From Maledivibacter sp. (GTDB lineage Bacteria; Bacillota; Clostridia; Peptostreptococcales; Caminicellaceae), in contig JAOASB010000051.1 of the NCBI GenBank assembly GCA_025210375.1, positions 33,323-97,322 on the forward strand: DNA of 64,000 nucleotides, given 5' to 3'. The position numbers and the translations under genes are program-made. Position 1 is the stretch's first letter. Each line of letters starts with the position of its first letter. The notes beneath the pieces are model-generated. The model was not told where the DNA came from. It saw nothing but the letters and a program-made list of their open reading frames with translations, and searched no databases. Positions 27,704 to 35,528 of this stretch are shown here, piece by piece.

Positions 27704-28867
27704 TTACTTTACAGATTCCTTCAATTTTGCAAGTACTTCACTATCCATACCCAATGCACTGTCCACATCTATATTTCCAGCAGATATTTCCTTTTCGATT
27801 TCTTCCATTTTTTCTCTTACTTCCTGTGGAACTAGTTTTTCATAATAAGCATTTTTAGCAATGCCAATTCCATCCTCTTCTAAACCAACTGCTTCCGCTT
27901 TACCCTTTGGTATTGTTCCTTCAAAGTACATGTCAAGGGCTCTTAATAGTGAGTTATCAACTCTTTTTAATGCTGAACTTAAGATTCTATTTGCTTTTTC
28001 TTCATTGTCGGCAAATAGCTTTGCTTGGTCTGAATCAACACCAATAGCATACATTTTTGTCTCATGTGCTGCTTCTATTTGTCCTAATCCTGCTCTACCA
28101 GCAACATTAAATCCAATATCTACACCCTTAGTTTGATACTGAATCAATGCTAATTCTTTACCCTTTGCAGCATCACCAAATGAATCAATATAAGATATAT
28201 CTATTTTGATATCTTCGTCAATATATTTTCCACCTTCAATATATCCAACTAAAAAGTCGTTGATTACAGGTATATCCATAGCTCCTAAGAAGCCTATTTT
28301 CTTTTCTTCATTTATATTTTCTACATCTGTTCTAGTAGTCATTTGAGCAGCTAAAGCCCCTGCTAAGAATCCTGCTTCATTTTGCTTATATGTAATTGAA
28401 TATACATTATCTAATCCTTCAATTTCATCATAATTCACAGCAGTATCAAATAATATGTATGTCTTTTCAGGATAGTTTGGAGCAACTTCTTCTACATGCT
28501 CCTTCATGTGGAAAGTTCCTGTTATGATAATGTCCCATTCTTCTTCTGAAACATCTTCTAAAGTAGGAATAAACTTAGTCTTATCTGAACCCATTTCAAT
28601 CGTTTTTACTTCTACCTTATCACCATATTTTTCTTTAATCATGTCCATTCCAGCTTGTGATGAATCATGGAATGACTTGTCACCTAATGAACCTGAAACC
28701 AATAATACAATCTTTGTTACATCAGCTGGAGCTTCAGTATTTGTTTCATTACCAGCATCAGCCTCTTTCCCTGAATTTTCAGTGTTTGTTTCAGCCTTTT
28801 CAGCAGAACAAGCCCCAAAAACAAGAATCATTGATACAACTAATAATAAAGATAAAATCTTTTTCAT
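27704..28867 (-). CDS. BMP/PnrA-family nucleoside-binding lipoprotein
   Basis: 387 residues from the ATG at 28867 (GGAGG seven bases upstream). A lipoprotein signal peptide (KKILSLLLVVSMILVFGACS) ends in a lipobox with Cys. An acidic Glu/Thr/Asn linker precedes the binding domain, which starts KIVLLVSGSLGDKSFHDSS, the BMP/Med signature, and includes FLGAMDIPVINDF and YAIGVDSDQA. Homologues bind purine nucleosides. It is the extracellular receptor of the ABC system. Confidence 0.94.
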   Translation of the reverse strand: MKKILSLLLVVSMILVFGACSAEKAETNTENSGKEADAGNETNTEAPADVTKIVLLVSGSLGDKSFHDSSQAGMDMIKEKYGDKVEVKTIEMGSDKTKFIPTLEDVSEEEWDIIITGTFHMKEHVEEVAPNYPEKTYILFDTAVNYDEIEGLDNVYSITYKQNEAGFLAGALAAQMTTRTDVENINEEKKIGFLGAMDIPVINDFLVGYIEGGKYIDEDIKIDISYIDSFGDAAKGKELALIQYQTKGVDIGFNVAGRAGLGQIEAAHETKMYAIGVDSDQAKLFADNEEKANRILSSALKRVDNSLLRALDMYFEGTIPKGKAEAVGLEEDGIGIAKNAYYEKLVPQEVREKMEEIEKEISAGNIDVDSALGMDSEVLAKLKESVK

Positions 28868-28913
28868 TCTACATCCTCCTACATATTTATACTTTTTTCG
28901 CAAAACTATGCTA

Positions 28914-28942
28914 ATGATATCACATTTGAATTGATTTGTAAA
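28914..28942 (-). promoter_or_regulatory. Sigma-A promoter of the BMP/ABC operon
   Basis: Minus strand -35 TTTACA, 17-base spacer, -10 TATCAT, about 47 bases before the lipoprotein ATG. Purine-riboswitch elements were looked for in the short leader and not found. Confidence 0.7.
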
Positions 28943-28980
28943 TTCTTTATTAAGGAAATAGAAGTGTTAATTTTTAGGAG

Positions 28981-30318
28981 TTACGGAAACATCCTTATGG
29001 ATTTATTGTCAAGCCAATCCTTCATGTAATTACCCTTAGTAAGCCTAGGAGTATTGTCATCAATAATCTTTTTTGCTTTTTCCCCGCCAGCTTCTAACAA
29101 ATCTACGATCGTCATAATTATCGCTTTTTGAGGTATAATATATGCCATTTCTTCATCAACTATCTCAAAATTTGACCCATGAACATTTCCCATGAACCCG
29201 CTGAAACCAAACTGAATCGTAGGCTTTATAGCTGCCAAATCTCCTATATCCCCCGATGCCATAGATTTTTGACCATCATAAATGTTTTCCGAACCTATTA
29301 ATTTACCAAGATTTTGTTTTAAAACCCCTGACAGATCAGCACATTGCTCAAATGGCATGTATCCAACGGTATCCTCTATTACACACCTTCCTCCAACGGC
29401 ATAGGCCCCTGCTTCAAATGCTCTATCCACCTTGGAATTGGCATCCATAATTGATTCTAAGGTTCCTCCCCTAACATAACCTTCTATAACAACCCTTTCA
29501 GGAATTGTATTTACAGTTTGTCCACCATCTTTGATTATTCCGTGTACTCTAATGTTATGTTCATCCATAAAGGTTTCTCTTTGGGCATTTACTGCTGTGA
29601 GTCCAATAGTAGCTGCATTCAAAGCATTTATACCAAGATGTGGTGCAGCACCGGAATGTGCAGCTTTACCATAGTAAGTTATTTTCTTTGCTATAAATCC
29701 ATTAAGGGATGAATTTACATCTGCTTTTCTTTCCCTTATTCCTCCCATAGTATGACAGGATATGATTAAATCCCCATCATCAAATACACCTTTACTAATC
29801 ATATCCTGTTTACCAGACATATAGTTTATCTTTCCTTCTTCTACTAGCCCTCTTCTATATTCAAAATCTGTAAATTCCTCGGCTGGAGTACCTATTAATG
29901 TCACTTTCCCACCTAAATTGTCCAATATATTACTTTCTTTCAACGCCTTCATTACCCCTAGCATTATCGCCACTTGATTTGAGTGGGCACATGTATGGGC
30001 TGCTCCATTGTCCTTTGTGGAATATTTATGTCCAGGAGTTGGAACTGCATCAAGTTCAGCTATCAAGACAATATTTATACCTTCTTTATCTCCAACTATG
30101 GATTTAATACCGGTTATGGATAGATTTTCTTCCACTTCTAATCCCATATCTTTTAAATATTCAACCATTAATTTGGAGGTTCTAAACTCCTTAAATCCTA
30201 ATTCGGGATTTTTGAAAATATCATTTCCAAAATTAATTATTTCCTCCCTATTTTTATCTATAATTTCACACAATTTATCCTTAATTTTTACCACCCCATT
30301 ATTTGATATTTTAAACAT
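28981..30318 (-). CDS. M20-family amidohydrolase (AbgA/AbgB-like)
   Basis: 445 residues. Di-metal peptidase/aminoacylase fold: VLIAELDAVPTPGHKYS carries the first metal Asp, AAHTCAHSNQVAIMLG the family HxCG-like block, GTPAEEFTDF the catalytic Glu pair, and the dimerisation domain contains YYGKAAHSGAAPHLGINALNA. The C-terminus has FSGFMGNVHGSNFE with a metal His. Members cleave aminobenzoyl-glutamate, N-acyl amino acids or peptides. The ATG at 30318 lacks a clear ribosome-binding site, so the start is uncertain. Upstream of the nucleoside transporter. Confidence 0.85.
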   Translation of the reverse strand: MFKISNNGVVKIKDKLCEIIDKNREEIINFGNDIFKNPELGFKEFRTSKLMVEYLKDMGLEVEENLSITGIKSIVGDKEGINIVLIAELDAVPTPGHKYSTKDNGAAHTCAHSNQVAIMLGVMKALKESNILDNLGGKVTLIGTPAEEFTDFEYRRGLVEEGKINYMSGKQDMISKGVFDDGDLIISCHTMGGIRERKADVNSSLNGFIAKKITYYGKAAHSGAAPHLGINALNAATIGLTAVNAQRETFMDEHNIRVHGIIKDGGQTVNTIPERVVIEGYVRGGTLESIMDANSKVDRAFEAGAYAVGGRCVIEDTVGYMPFEQCADLSGVLKQNLGKLIGSENIYDGQKSMASGDIGDLAAIKPTIQFGFSGFMGNVHGSNFEIVDEEMAYIIPQKAIIMTIVDLLEAGGEKAKKIIDDNTPRLTKGNYMKDWLDNKSIRMFP

Positions 30319-30367
30319 AGGATGATTTTATCATATAAAATTATCATAATACAATGTATTTCATCAC

Positions 30368-30402
30368 TAAAAAATTTAAAAGCCGCTTTATATAAAGCGG
30401 CT
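30368..30402 (-). terminator. Terminator overlapping the alpha/beta-hydrolase stop codon
   Basis: Perfect 9-10-bp stem AGCCGCTTTA / TAAAGCGGCT followed on the minus strand by TTTAAATTTTTT. The stem includes the last bases of the coding region. Confidence 0.9.
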
Positions 30403-31240
30403 AAATTCTTTGTTCTATCCATTTACCAATATCATCTAAAACCATATCTCTATCTTTACATTTTAGCATTTCATGCCTTAAACCATCATATATCTTTATT
30501 TGCTTATCGGTTGATGAAATTGAAGAGTGAAATTGAATAGATGCTTCCTTTTCCATAATCTTGTCATCGCTGCCGTGTAATATAAGGCATGGATAATAAT
30601 AATCACCATAATTTTGCCTTAACCATCCAATTCCATAGATTAAAAACTGTACACCAAAGTTTAATGTTAATGATCTTAGATCTAGGTCTTGCCTCTCATA
30701 AATATCTATAGCTTCTTTATCCCTAGGTATGTCCCTTATAAGGGGATTTTTTATATAAAGCTTAGGTACAATTCTATTGATGAGCTTATAAAATTTCCCT
30801 TTTACTCCCCTAACTTGGATTGGCTCCATTGTGCCTGCTGAAGACAGTATTTGCCCATCTATTCTGTTTTTGAACATAATTCCATAGGAAGCCGTTATAA
30901 AGCCTCCCATGCTATGGCCTAACATAAAGATTGGAATACCAGGGTTCTCACCCTTAACAAATTCAATAAAAACATCGGTATCCTTTACAAAATCTTTAAA
31001 AGTGTTTACATACCCTCTTTTTCCCCCGGATCTGCCATGTCCTCTATTATCAAATCTATATACTCCATATCCGAATTCATTTAATTTATTCTTTATGTAT
31101 TCGTATTTACCCAAGTGTTCACCGAATCCATGGACAATAACTACTATTGCCCTTGGGTTTTTAGTCATATCCTTCATATAATATAGGTTTGTAGAATCAA
31201 AGGATTCAACACTTCCACTTATTGATGCTGTTGATTTCAT
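30401..31240 (-). CDS. Alpha/beta-hydrolase, monoacylglycerol-lipase-like
   Basis: 279 residues, cytoplasmic. Serine-hydrolase triad visible: nucleophile in FMLGHSMGGFITASYG, Asp in LHGSDDKIMEKEAS and His in YDGLRHEMLKCKD. The oxyanion block VVIVHGFGEHLGKYEYIKN is typical of lysophospholipase/monoacylglycerol lipase (Hydrolase_4). It probably cleaves lipid esters. It stands as a single gene with its own terminator. Confidence 0.9.
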   Translation of the reverse strand: MKSTASISGSVESFDSTNLYYMKDMTKNPRAIVVIVHGFGEHLGKYEYIKNKLNEFGYGVYRFDNRGHGRSGGKRGYVNTFKDFVKDTDVFIEFVKGENPGIPIFMLGHSMGGFITASYGIMFKNRIDGQILSSAGTMEPIQVRGVKGKFYKLINRIVPKLYIKNPLIRDIPRDKEAIDIYERQDLDLRSLTLNFGVQFLIYGIGWLRQNYGDYYYPCLILHGSDDKIMEKEASIQFHSSISSTDKQIKIYDGLRHEMLKCKDRDMVLDDIGKWIEQRI

Positions 31241-31355
31241 TTATCATACCACCTCAAAAACTGTCGATAAAAAATACTTTATGCTATATCATACCACATT
31301 ATTTAGTATATAATTATAACTTTTTGATAAAAAATCATTAGCATCAATTTTACCA

Positions 31356-32051
31356 CTATTGAAAAACAAAAAAACTTTGTTTTGTAAGGTTTTCTTGAAC
31401 TTCTTTTCCAATAATTCTATTTTTATACATTAGATCAAGTACAATCCCTTGTCTCTTTTTTGCTCTTTCAGGATATTTCTTTGGGTTATATCCACTTGGA
31501 GCTTGGGGTAATCCAGCCAACAAAGCAGATTCCACCAACGTAAGCTCATCAACATCTTTATTGAAATAGGTTTGACTTGCATTTTGTATTCCATAGGCCC
31601 CCGCTCCATAATAGATACAGTTTAAATACATTTCTAATATCTCTTCCTTTGAGTAATCATTCTCAATTTTAATTGCTATATACAGTTCTTTTACTTTTCT
31701 TGTCAATTTCTTTTCACTTGATAGGAATAAATTTTTAGCTAGCTGCTGAGTAATTGTACTTCCCCCCTGTATAACTTCTCCTGCTTTCAAATTTGCAATA
31801 AAAGCCCGGCCTATTCCTATAACATCAAATCCATAATGTGAAAAAAACCTTCTATCTTCAACTGTAATTATGGCATCTATAAGCCCTTTAGGAATGTCGT
31901 CTATCTTAGTATAGTTGGGAACATCCGATGAAATTTTCTTTATTAAATTTTCATTAGTAGAATATGTTTCATTAATATTCTTATATACTAAGAAATTAAT
32001 ACCAATAAAACAAACTACTAAAGCTACCATAAATAGTATAATTCTTTTCAT
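31356..32051 (-). CDS. Stand-alone GT51 peptidoglycan glycosyltransferase
   Basis: 231 residues: one N-terminal membrane anchor (RIILFMVALVVCFIGINFLVY), then a complete GT51 domain with catalytic Glu in AIITVEDRRFFSHYGFD, the GGSTITQQLAKNLFLS motif and KVKELYIAIKIENDYSKEEI with the second Glu. There is no transpeptidase domain; the protein ends shortly after PQAPSGYNPKKYPERAKKR. It polymerises lipid II glycan strands, like MtgA or Sgt-type monofunctional enzymes. GGAGGGA precedes the ATG. A motif related to the bceAB operator lies about 100 bases upstream. Confidence 0.93.
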   Translation of the reverse strand: MKRIILFMVALVVCFIGINFLVYKNINETYSTNENLIKKISSDVPNYTKIDDIPKGLIDAIITVEDRRFFSHYGFDVIGIGRAFIANLKAGEVIQGGSTITQQLAKNLFLSSEKKLTRKVKELYIAIKIENDYSKEEILEMYLNCIYYGAGAYGIQNASQTYFNKDVDELTLVESALLAGLPQAPSGYNPKKYPERAKKRQGIVLDLMYKNRIIGKEVQENLTKQSFFVFQ

Positions 32052-32149
32052 CTTAATCCCTCCAACTTCCTTAATTTATTTAACTTTAAGTTCTTTATCT
32101 TCATAGTTTCATTATATATTTATATAAAAATTGCATCCATTGAATAACA

Positions 32150-32187
32150 TTACAATGACACTAGTTAACCTTACATTTTTGTAATGT
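32150..32187 (-). promoter_or_regulatory. Weaker copy of the Bce-type operator upstream of the glycosyltransferase
   Basis: Plus-strand TTACAATGACACTAG, then CCTTACATTTTTGTAATG. It shares CTTACATTTTTGT and the spacing of TTACA with 20065-20100, but not the GTCACT end. ACATTACA and TGTAATGT also form an inverted repeat around it, so another regulator is possible. Confidence 0.4.
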
Positions 32188-32252
32188 AATCAAAAAAATA
32201 GAGCAAAATAAAAAACTTCACCCTAATTTATTGGCTTGAGGAATTTTTCTAT

Positions 32253-32297
32253 AAAAAAAGAGACTATTTACTATAAAAATTCATAGAAAACAGTCTT
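32253..32297 (-). terminator. Terminator of the dipeptide-epimerase gene
   Basis: Minus strand AGACTGTTTTCTAT pairs with ATAGTAAATAGTCT across an AT loop and is followed by CTTTTTTT. Confidence 0.85.
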
Positions 32298-32350
32298 TAA
32301 AATAAAACCTATTTTTCACACCACACTATACACATTTAAATGGACTACTA

Positions 32351-33472
32351 TTAATAAACTAAAGCCTTTTCCTCAGTATATTTATCCATCCATTTAATAC
32401 CATTAATCTTCTTAAACCCAAAGCCTGGTTCATCCTTTAACATAATCATGTATTCATCAAATATAGCTCCGCCCTCTATTGGATCTTCCTTACATAGTAC
32501 TGGGCCATCCAAATCTATTTTAGTTATAATAGATTTCGCCCCTGCTAAGTGTGCCGCCGCTGTAACACTGATTTTACTCTCTAGCATACATCCTATCATA
32601 CATTCTACTCCATATATTTCAGCTACGGAACATATTTTGAGTGCATTTTTTATACCACCAGTTTTCATAAGCTTAATATTAATAAAATCAGCTGCTCTCA
32701 TTTGAATAATCCTTATTGCGTCCTTAGGTGAAAAAACACTTTCATCGGCCAATACTGGTATATTAATATTATCAGTTACTAACTTAAGTCCTTCTAAATC
32801 ATCTGCAATTACTGGTTGTTCAACAAATTCAATATTAAATCCTGCATCCTCCATATTTCTTAGTATTTTGATGGCTTCCTTGGGTTTCCATCCTTGATTC
32901 GCATCTATTCTAAGGTCTACATCATACCCAACTGCATCTCTAATAGCTTTAATCCTTTCAATATCCAGCTTAGGATTCTTGCCTACTTTAATCTTTAGTG
33001 TTCTATATCCTCTTGTAACAGCATCTATACTATCCTTGGCCATTTCTTCGGGATCGTTAACGCTTATTGTTATATCTGTGATGATTTCCTTGGAATATCC
33101 TCCTAAGATTTTATATATGGGGGCATTATACATTTGTCCATATAAGTCATAAAGGGCTATATCAACCGCTGCCTTAGCACTAGTGTTTTTGACAACAGAA
33201 TTATCTAGTATATCCATTATCTCTTCAAAATTTTCTATTTTTCTTCCAACTAAATTTTTTCTAATATGATCATTTATGGCTCCTATGATAGCTCCCCTAG
33301 TATCCCCCGTAATGACTCCCGTTGGAGGAGCTTCCCCGTATCCCACATTACCTGTATCGGTTTCAATTTTTATTATTACATCATCTACGGAATTAACCGT
33401 TCTAAGTGCTGTTTTAAATGGTGTCTTAAGGGGAATGGATACAAAGCCTATTTTAATATCGGTGATTTTCAT
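32351..33472 (-). CDS. Dipeptide epimerase (L-Ala-D/L-Glu epimerase-like, enolase superfamily)
   Basis: 373 residues. MR/MLE fold with a capping domain to about residue 130 and a barrel. The catalytic set is visible: Lys pair in YRTLKIKVGKNP, metal ligands Asp in LRIDANQGW, Glu in IEFVEQPV and Asp in PVLADESVF, and the second catalytic Lys in FINIKLMKTGG. The DES and KxK layout matches Ala-Glu epimerases that recycle murein peptides. Substrates of this family vary, so specificity is inferred. GGAGGG precedes the ATG. Confidence 0.9.
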   Translation of the reverse strand: MKITDIKIGFVSIPLKTPFKTALRTVNSVDDVIIKIETDTGNVGYGEAPPTGVITGDTRGAIIGAINDHIRKNLVGRKIENFEEIMDILDNSVVKNTSAKAAVDIALYDLYGQMYNAPIYKILGGYSKEIITDITISVNDPEEMAKDSIDAVTRGYRTLKIKVGKNPKLDIERIKAIRDAVGYDVDLRIDANQGWKPKEAIKILRNMEDAGFNIEFVEQPVIADDLEGLKLVTDNINIPVLADESVFSPKDAIRIIQMRAADFINIKLMKTGGIKNALKICSVAEIYGVECMIGCMLESKISVTAAAHLAGAKSIITKIDLDGPVLCKEDPIEGGAIFDEYMIMLKDEPGFGFKKINGIKWMDKYTEEKALVY

Positions 33473-33618
33473 TATATTCCCTCCAAAGTTTAGATTAACA
33501 AACCAAATTTTTTTGAGTATTAAGTATAAGCAACAGAGGGATTGCTTATACTGGATTTCATTTAGGTGAATATATTACGTTATGATTGTAAAATACCCGA
33601 TAAATAAAACAGTATAAT

Positions 33619-33945
33619 TTAATAATATCTTTGTTTAACCTCTGTATATTTTTTAACTGCATCTTTATAAGCCACTATTATAGCTCTTTGAGAAGTACCA
33701 AAATACCTTCTTTTTACCTCATCTTCTATTTCTTTATAGTACTTATCAAATTTTTGACCTAAGAACATACTTTTTATAAATTCTGAAGTTATATCTATAG
33801 TTGCAGTACTCTTAGCATCCACTACCTCATCAAGATCGGTATCAATAACAAAACCAATAAAAAATAGCTTGAATCGTTCTGTTATAGCATTATCATTACT
33901 GGTTTTTGCATGTCCTACTACATATACAGTATTCTTTCTATACAC
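33619..33945 (-). CDS. DUF3870-family protein
   Basis: About 108 residues from a GTG at 33945, which has AAGGA eight bases upstream; an ATG nine bases earlier overlaps that site and is less likely. The sequence VYVVGHAKTSNDNAITERF, then FIGFVIDTDLDEVVDAKST and RRYFGTSQRAIIVAYKDAVKKY matches my recollection of DUF3870, a small cytoplasmic family with no known function often near amino-acid or acyl transport and metabolism genes. It lies between the DUF819 transporter and the epimerase, so these three may form one unit. Confidence 0.75.
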   Translation of the reverse strand: MYRKNTVYVVGHAKTSNDNAITERFKLFFIGFVIDTDLDEVVDAKSTATIDITSEFIKSMFLGQKFDKYYKEIEDEVKRRYFGTSQRAIIVAYKDAVKKYTEVKQRYY

Positions 33946-34048
33946 ATTAACCATCCTTCACTTATACTTAATTATCGATAATTAACATTTATCTACTTTC
34001 TTACATAACCATATGTATATACAGTTATCTTCTATTCCCATGCTTTAT

Positions 34049-35209
34049 TTACATCAAGGAAAGAACCTTACCCACTAGGAGGCCCCCACCAGTTCCTATT
34101 ATATAACCCATCATAGCCATTAGTACCCCTATTGGAATCAAGGCTTCACTATATGAAGCTGCCAGTATAGGAGCTGATGCCACTCCACCTATATTAGCAA
34201 GACTGGCAACCCCACATGTAAATAAATCCAATTTGAATATCTTAGCTACTAAGGCTAAGACAACTGCATGTACAGCAAGGATTACAAAACCTGCAATTAT
34301 ATATATGGGGGCTTGAGTTAATTCTGCAAAGTTTGCCCTTGAAGCTATTAATCCAACTATTGTATATAACATAAGATTTGATAATTGTGGTGATCCCGGC
34401 AGCTCCCCTAAAGGTGTCATGGCACAAATTACTCCTGCGGTTGTTGCTATAATGACAGACCAAGTGGTTCCTGAAAGGAATGTTGTTGTTGGTAAAACTG
34501 TGGCAAGAGACTTTGCCATTGCTGAAACAAATAGGCTTGATCCCATTAATAATATCAAGTCAAGAAACTCAATATTTTGTCTCTTGTTTTCTTGTGAAGC
34601 TGCCAATTGTTCTCCTACTTCATCGATTATCCTAGTATCGGCCTTAGTCCACTTATTAAATATCTTGGAATATGGAACAAATGCTAATAGAAGCATAACC
34701 CATATGGAATAATCTATGGAATCAATAAGAAGGGTATATCCCATACTGGAATCCGGTACATTTAATGCACCTTGAATAGCTGCCATATTTCCTGTTCCAC
34801 CCATCCAACTTCCTGCTAGGGCTGCAAAAGCTTTCCAAGTATCTGGTTCATACATTCCTTTAAATATCATAAAGGATACAATAAATCCTATCCCAATACT
34901 AAAAGAAGCAGCAAAAAATCCTAATAGCATTTTAGGTCCAAGTTTCACAATTTTTCTAAGGTCACATCTTAATAACATTAAAAATATCATAGCTGGTAAT
35001 AAATTCCCCTTAACCATTTTATAATACATATTTACATCATCTGTTTTTTGCCAAACCTTAAATGTTGCCAGTAACATTACAGTGAAATATAGTAAAACGA
35101 TGGCGGGAACATATTTAAAAAATTTACTACTGCTTTTCTTTTCAGCTAACACTATCAAACTAGCAAAAAATATGATGAATGCAAGATAAGTAAAACCATT
35201 TGTAATCAT
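34049..35209 (-). CDS. DUF819 (YjcL-like) multi-spanning membrane protein
   Basis: 386 residues with about ten to eleven hydrophobic segments. It begins with segments YLAFIIFFASLIVLAE and VPAIVLLYFTVMLLATF and has the conserved small-residue stretch ALAGSWMGGTGNMAAIQGAL. The end AMMGYIIGTGGGLLVGKVLS is typical. DUF819 proteins resemble sodium-coupled carboxylate carriers, but transport is not demonstrated. AGGGAGG precedes the ATG. The gene follows a long leader with an attenuator-like structure. Next to a dipeptide epimerase and DUF3870, it may carry a peptide-derived or dicarboxylic compound. Confidence 0.85.
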   Translation of the reverse strand: MITNGFTYLAFIIFFASLIVLAEKKSSSKFFKYVPAIVLLYFTVMLLATFKVWQKTDDVNMYYKMVKGNLLPAMIFLMLLRCDLRKIVKLGPKMLLGFFAASFSIGIGFIVSFMIFKGMYEPDTWKAFAALAGSWMGGTGNMAAIQGALNVPDSSMGYTLLIDSIDYSIWVMLLLAFVPYSKIFNKWTKADTRIIDEVGEQLAASQENKRQNIEFLDLILLMGSSLFVSAMAKSLATVLPTTTFLSGTTWSVIIATTAGVICAMTPLGELPGSPQLSNLMLYTIVGLIASRANFAELTQAPIYIIAGFVILAVHAVVLALVAKIFKLDLFTCGVASLANIGGVASAPILAASYSEALIPIGVLMAMMGYIIGTGGGLLVGKVLSLM

Positions 35210-35312
35210 ATAACTTCCTCCCTATTCTTTTTTTTAATTCCCATGATGATATTTATAGCACTTCAAATATTTCCACACCTCCTTCTTCGCAAGAATGTGT
35301 ATTAATAATTGC

Positions 35313-35368
35313 AAAAAAACAAAAAGAAGCTCGTAGATTGTATAGCAATCAAACGAGCCTCATCTACG
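35313..35368 (-). promoter_or_regulatory. Transcription attenuator candidate (terminator plus competing anti-terminator stem)
   Basis: Minus strand GAGGCTCGTTTGATTG pairs with CAATCTACGAGCTTC (about 14 bp with a small bulge), followed by TTTTTGTTTTTTT: a strong terminator inside the leader, over 100 bases before the start codon. CGTAGAT just upstream (35368-35362) is perfectly complementary to ATCTACG in the terminator's 3' arm (35338-35332), so the two pairings exclude each other. That is the layout of a riboswitch or protein-dependent attenuator. I do not recognise the class. Confidence 0.7.
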
Positions 35369-35425
35369 CTAATGCTTTGGGCATCTAAATAAATAAGGTC
35401 TAAAATTTAAATCCATTTCACTGAA

Positions 35426-35454
35426 ATTATATCAAACTTAACTTGTTTTTTCAA
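35426..35454 (-). promoter_or_regulatory. Sigma-A promoter of the DUF819 gene
   Basis: Minus strand -35 TTGAAA (35454-35449), 17-base spacer, -10 TATAAT (35431-35426). Near consensus. Transcription would start near 35418 and pass through the attenuator. Confidence 0.85.
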
Positions 35455-35528
35455 GTATATTTGAAATCTATTGACTTTTCTAAAAATTTTAAAATAGCTT
35501 TATCATGAAATTTACTTATAAATGGAAC

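Larger units (their letters stand above)
35210..35528 (-). other. Leader region of the DUF819 gene
   Basis: 319 bases between bceB and the DUF819 gene. It holds a clear promoter (35426-35454), a leader of roughly 50-60 bases, a strong terminator with a competing stem (35313-35368), and then about 100 bases to the ribosome-binding site. I see no separate terminator for bceB. Confidence 0.75.

Noticed and set aside
28868..28980. Purine riboswitch upstream of the nucleoside transporter
   Set aside because: The leader between promoter and start codon is about 40 bases, too short for an aptamer plus expression platform.
34242..34463. Minus-strand frame inside the DUF819 gene
   Set aside because: Another frame of a conserved membrane-protein gene, with no family resemblance.
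35313..35420. T-box leader upstream of the DUF819 gene
   Set aside because: No T-box sequence (GGTGG-type core) before the terminator, and the leader is too short.
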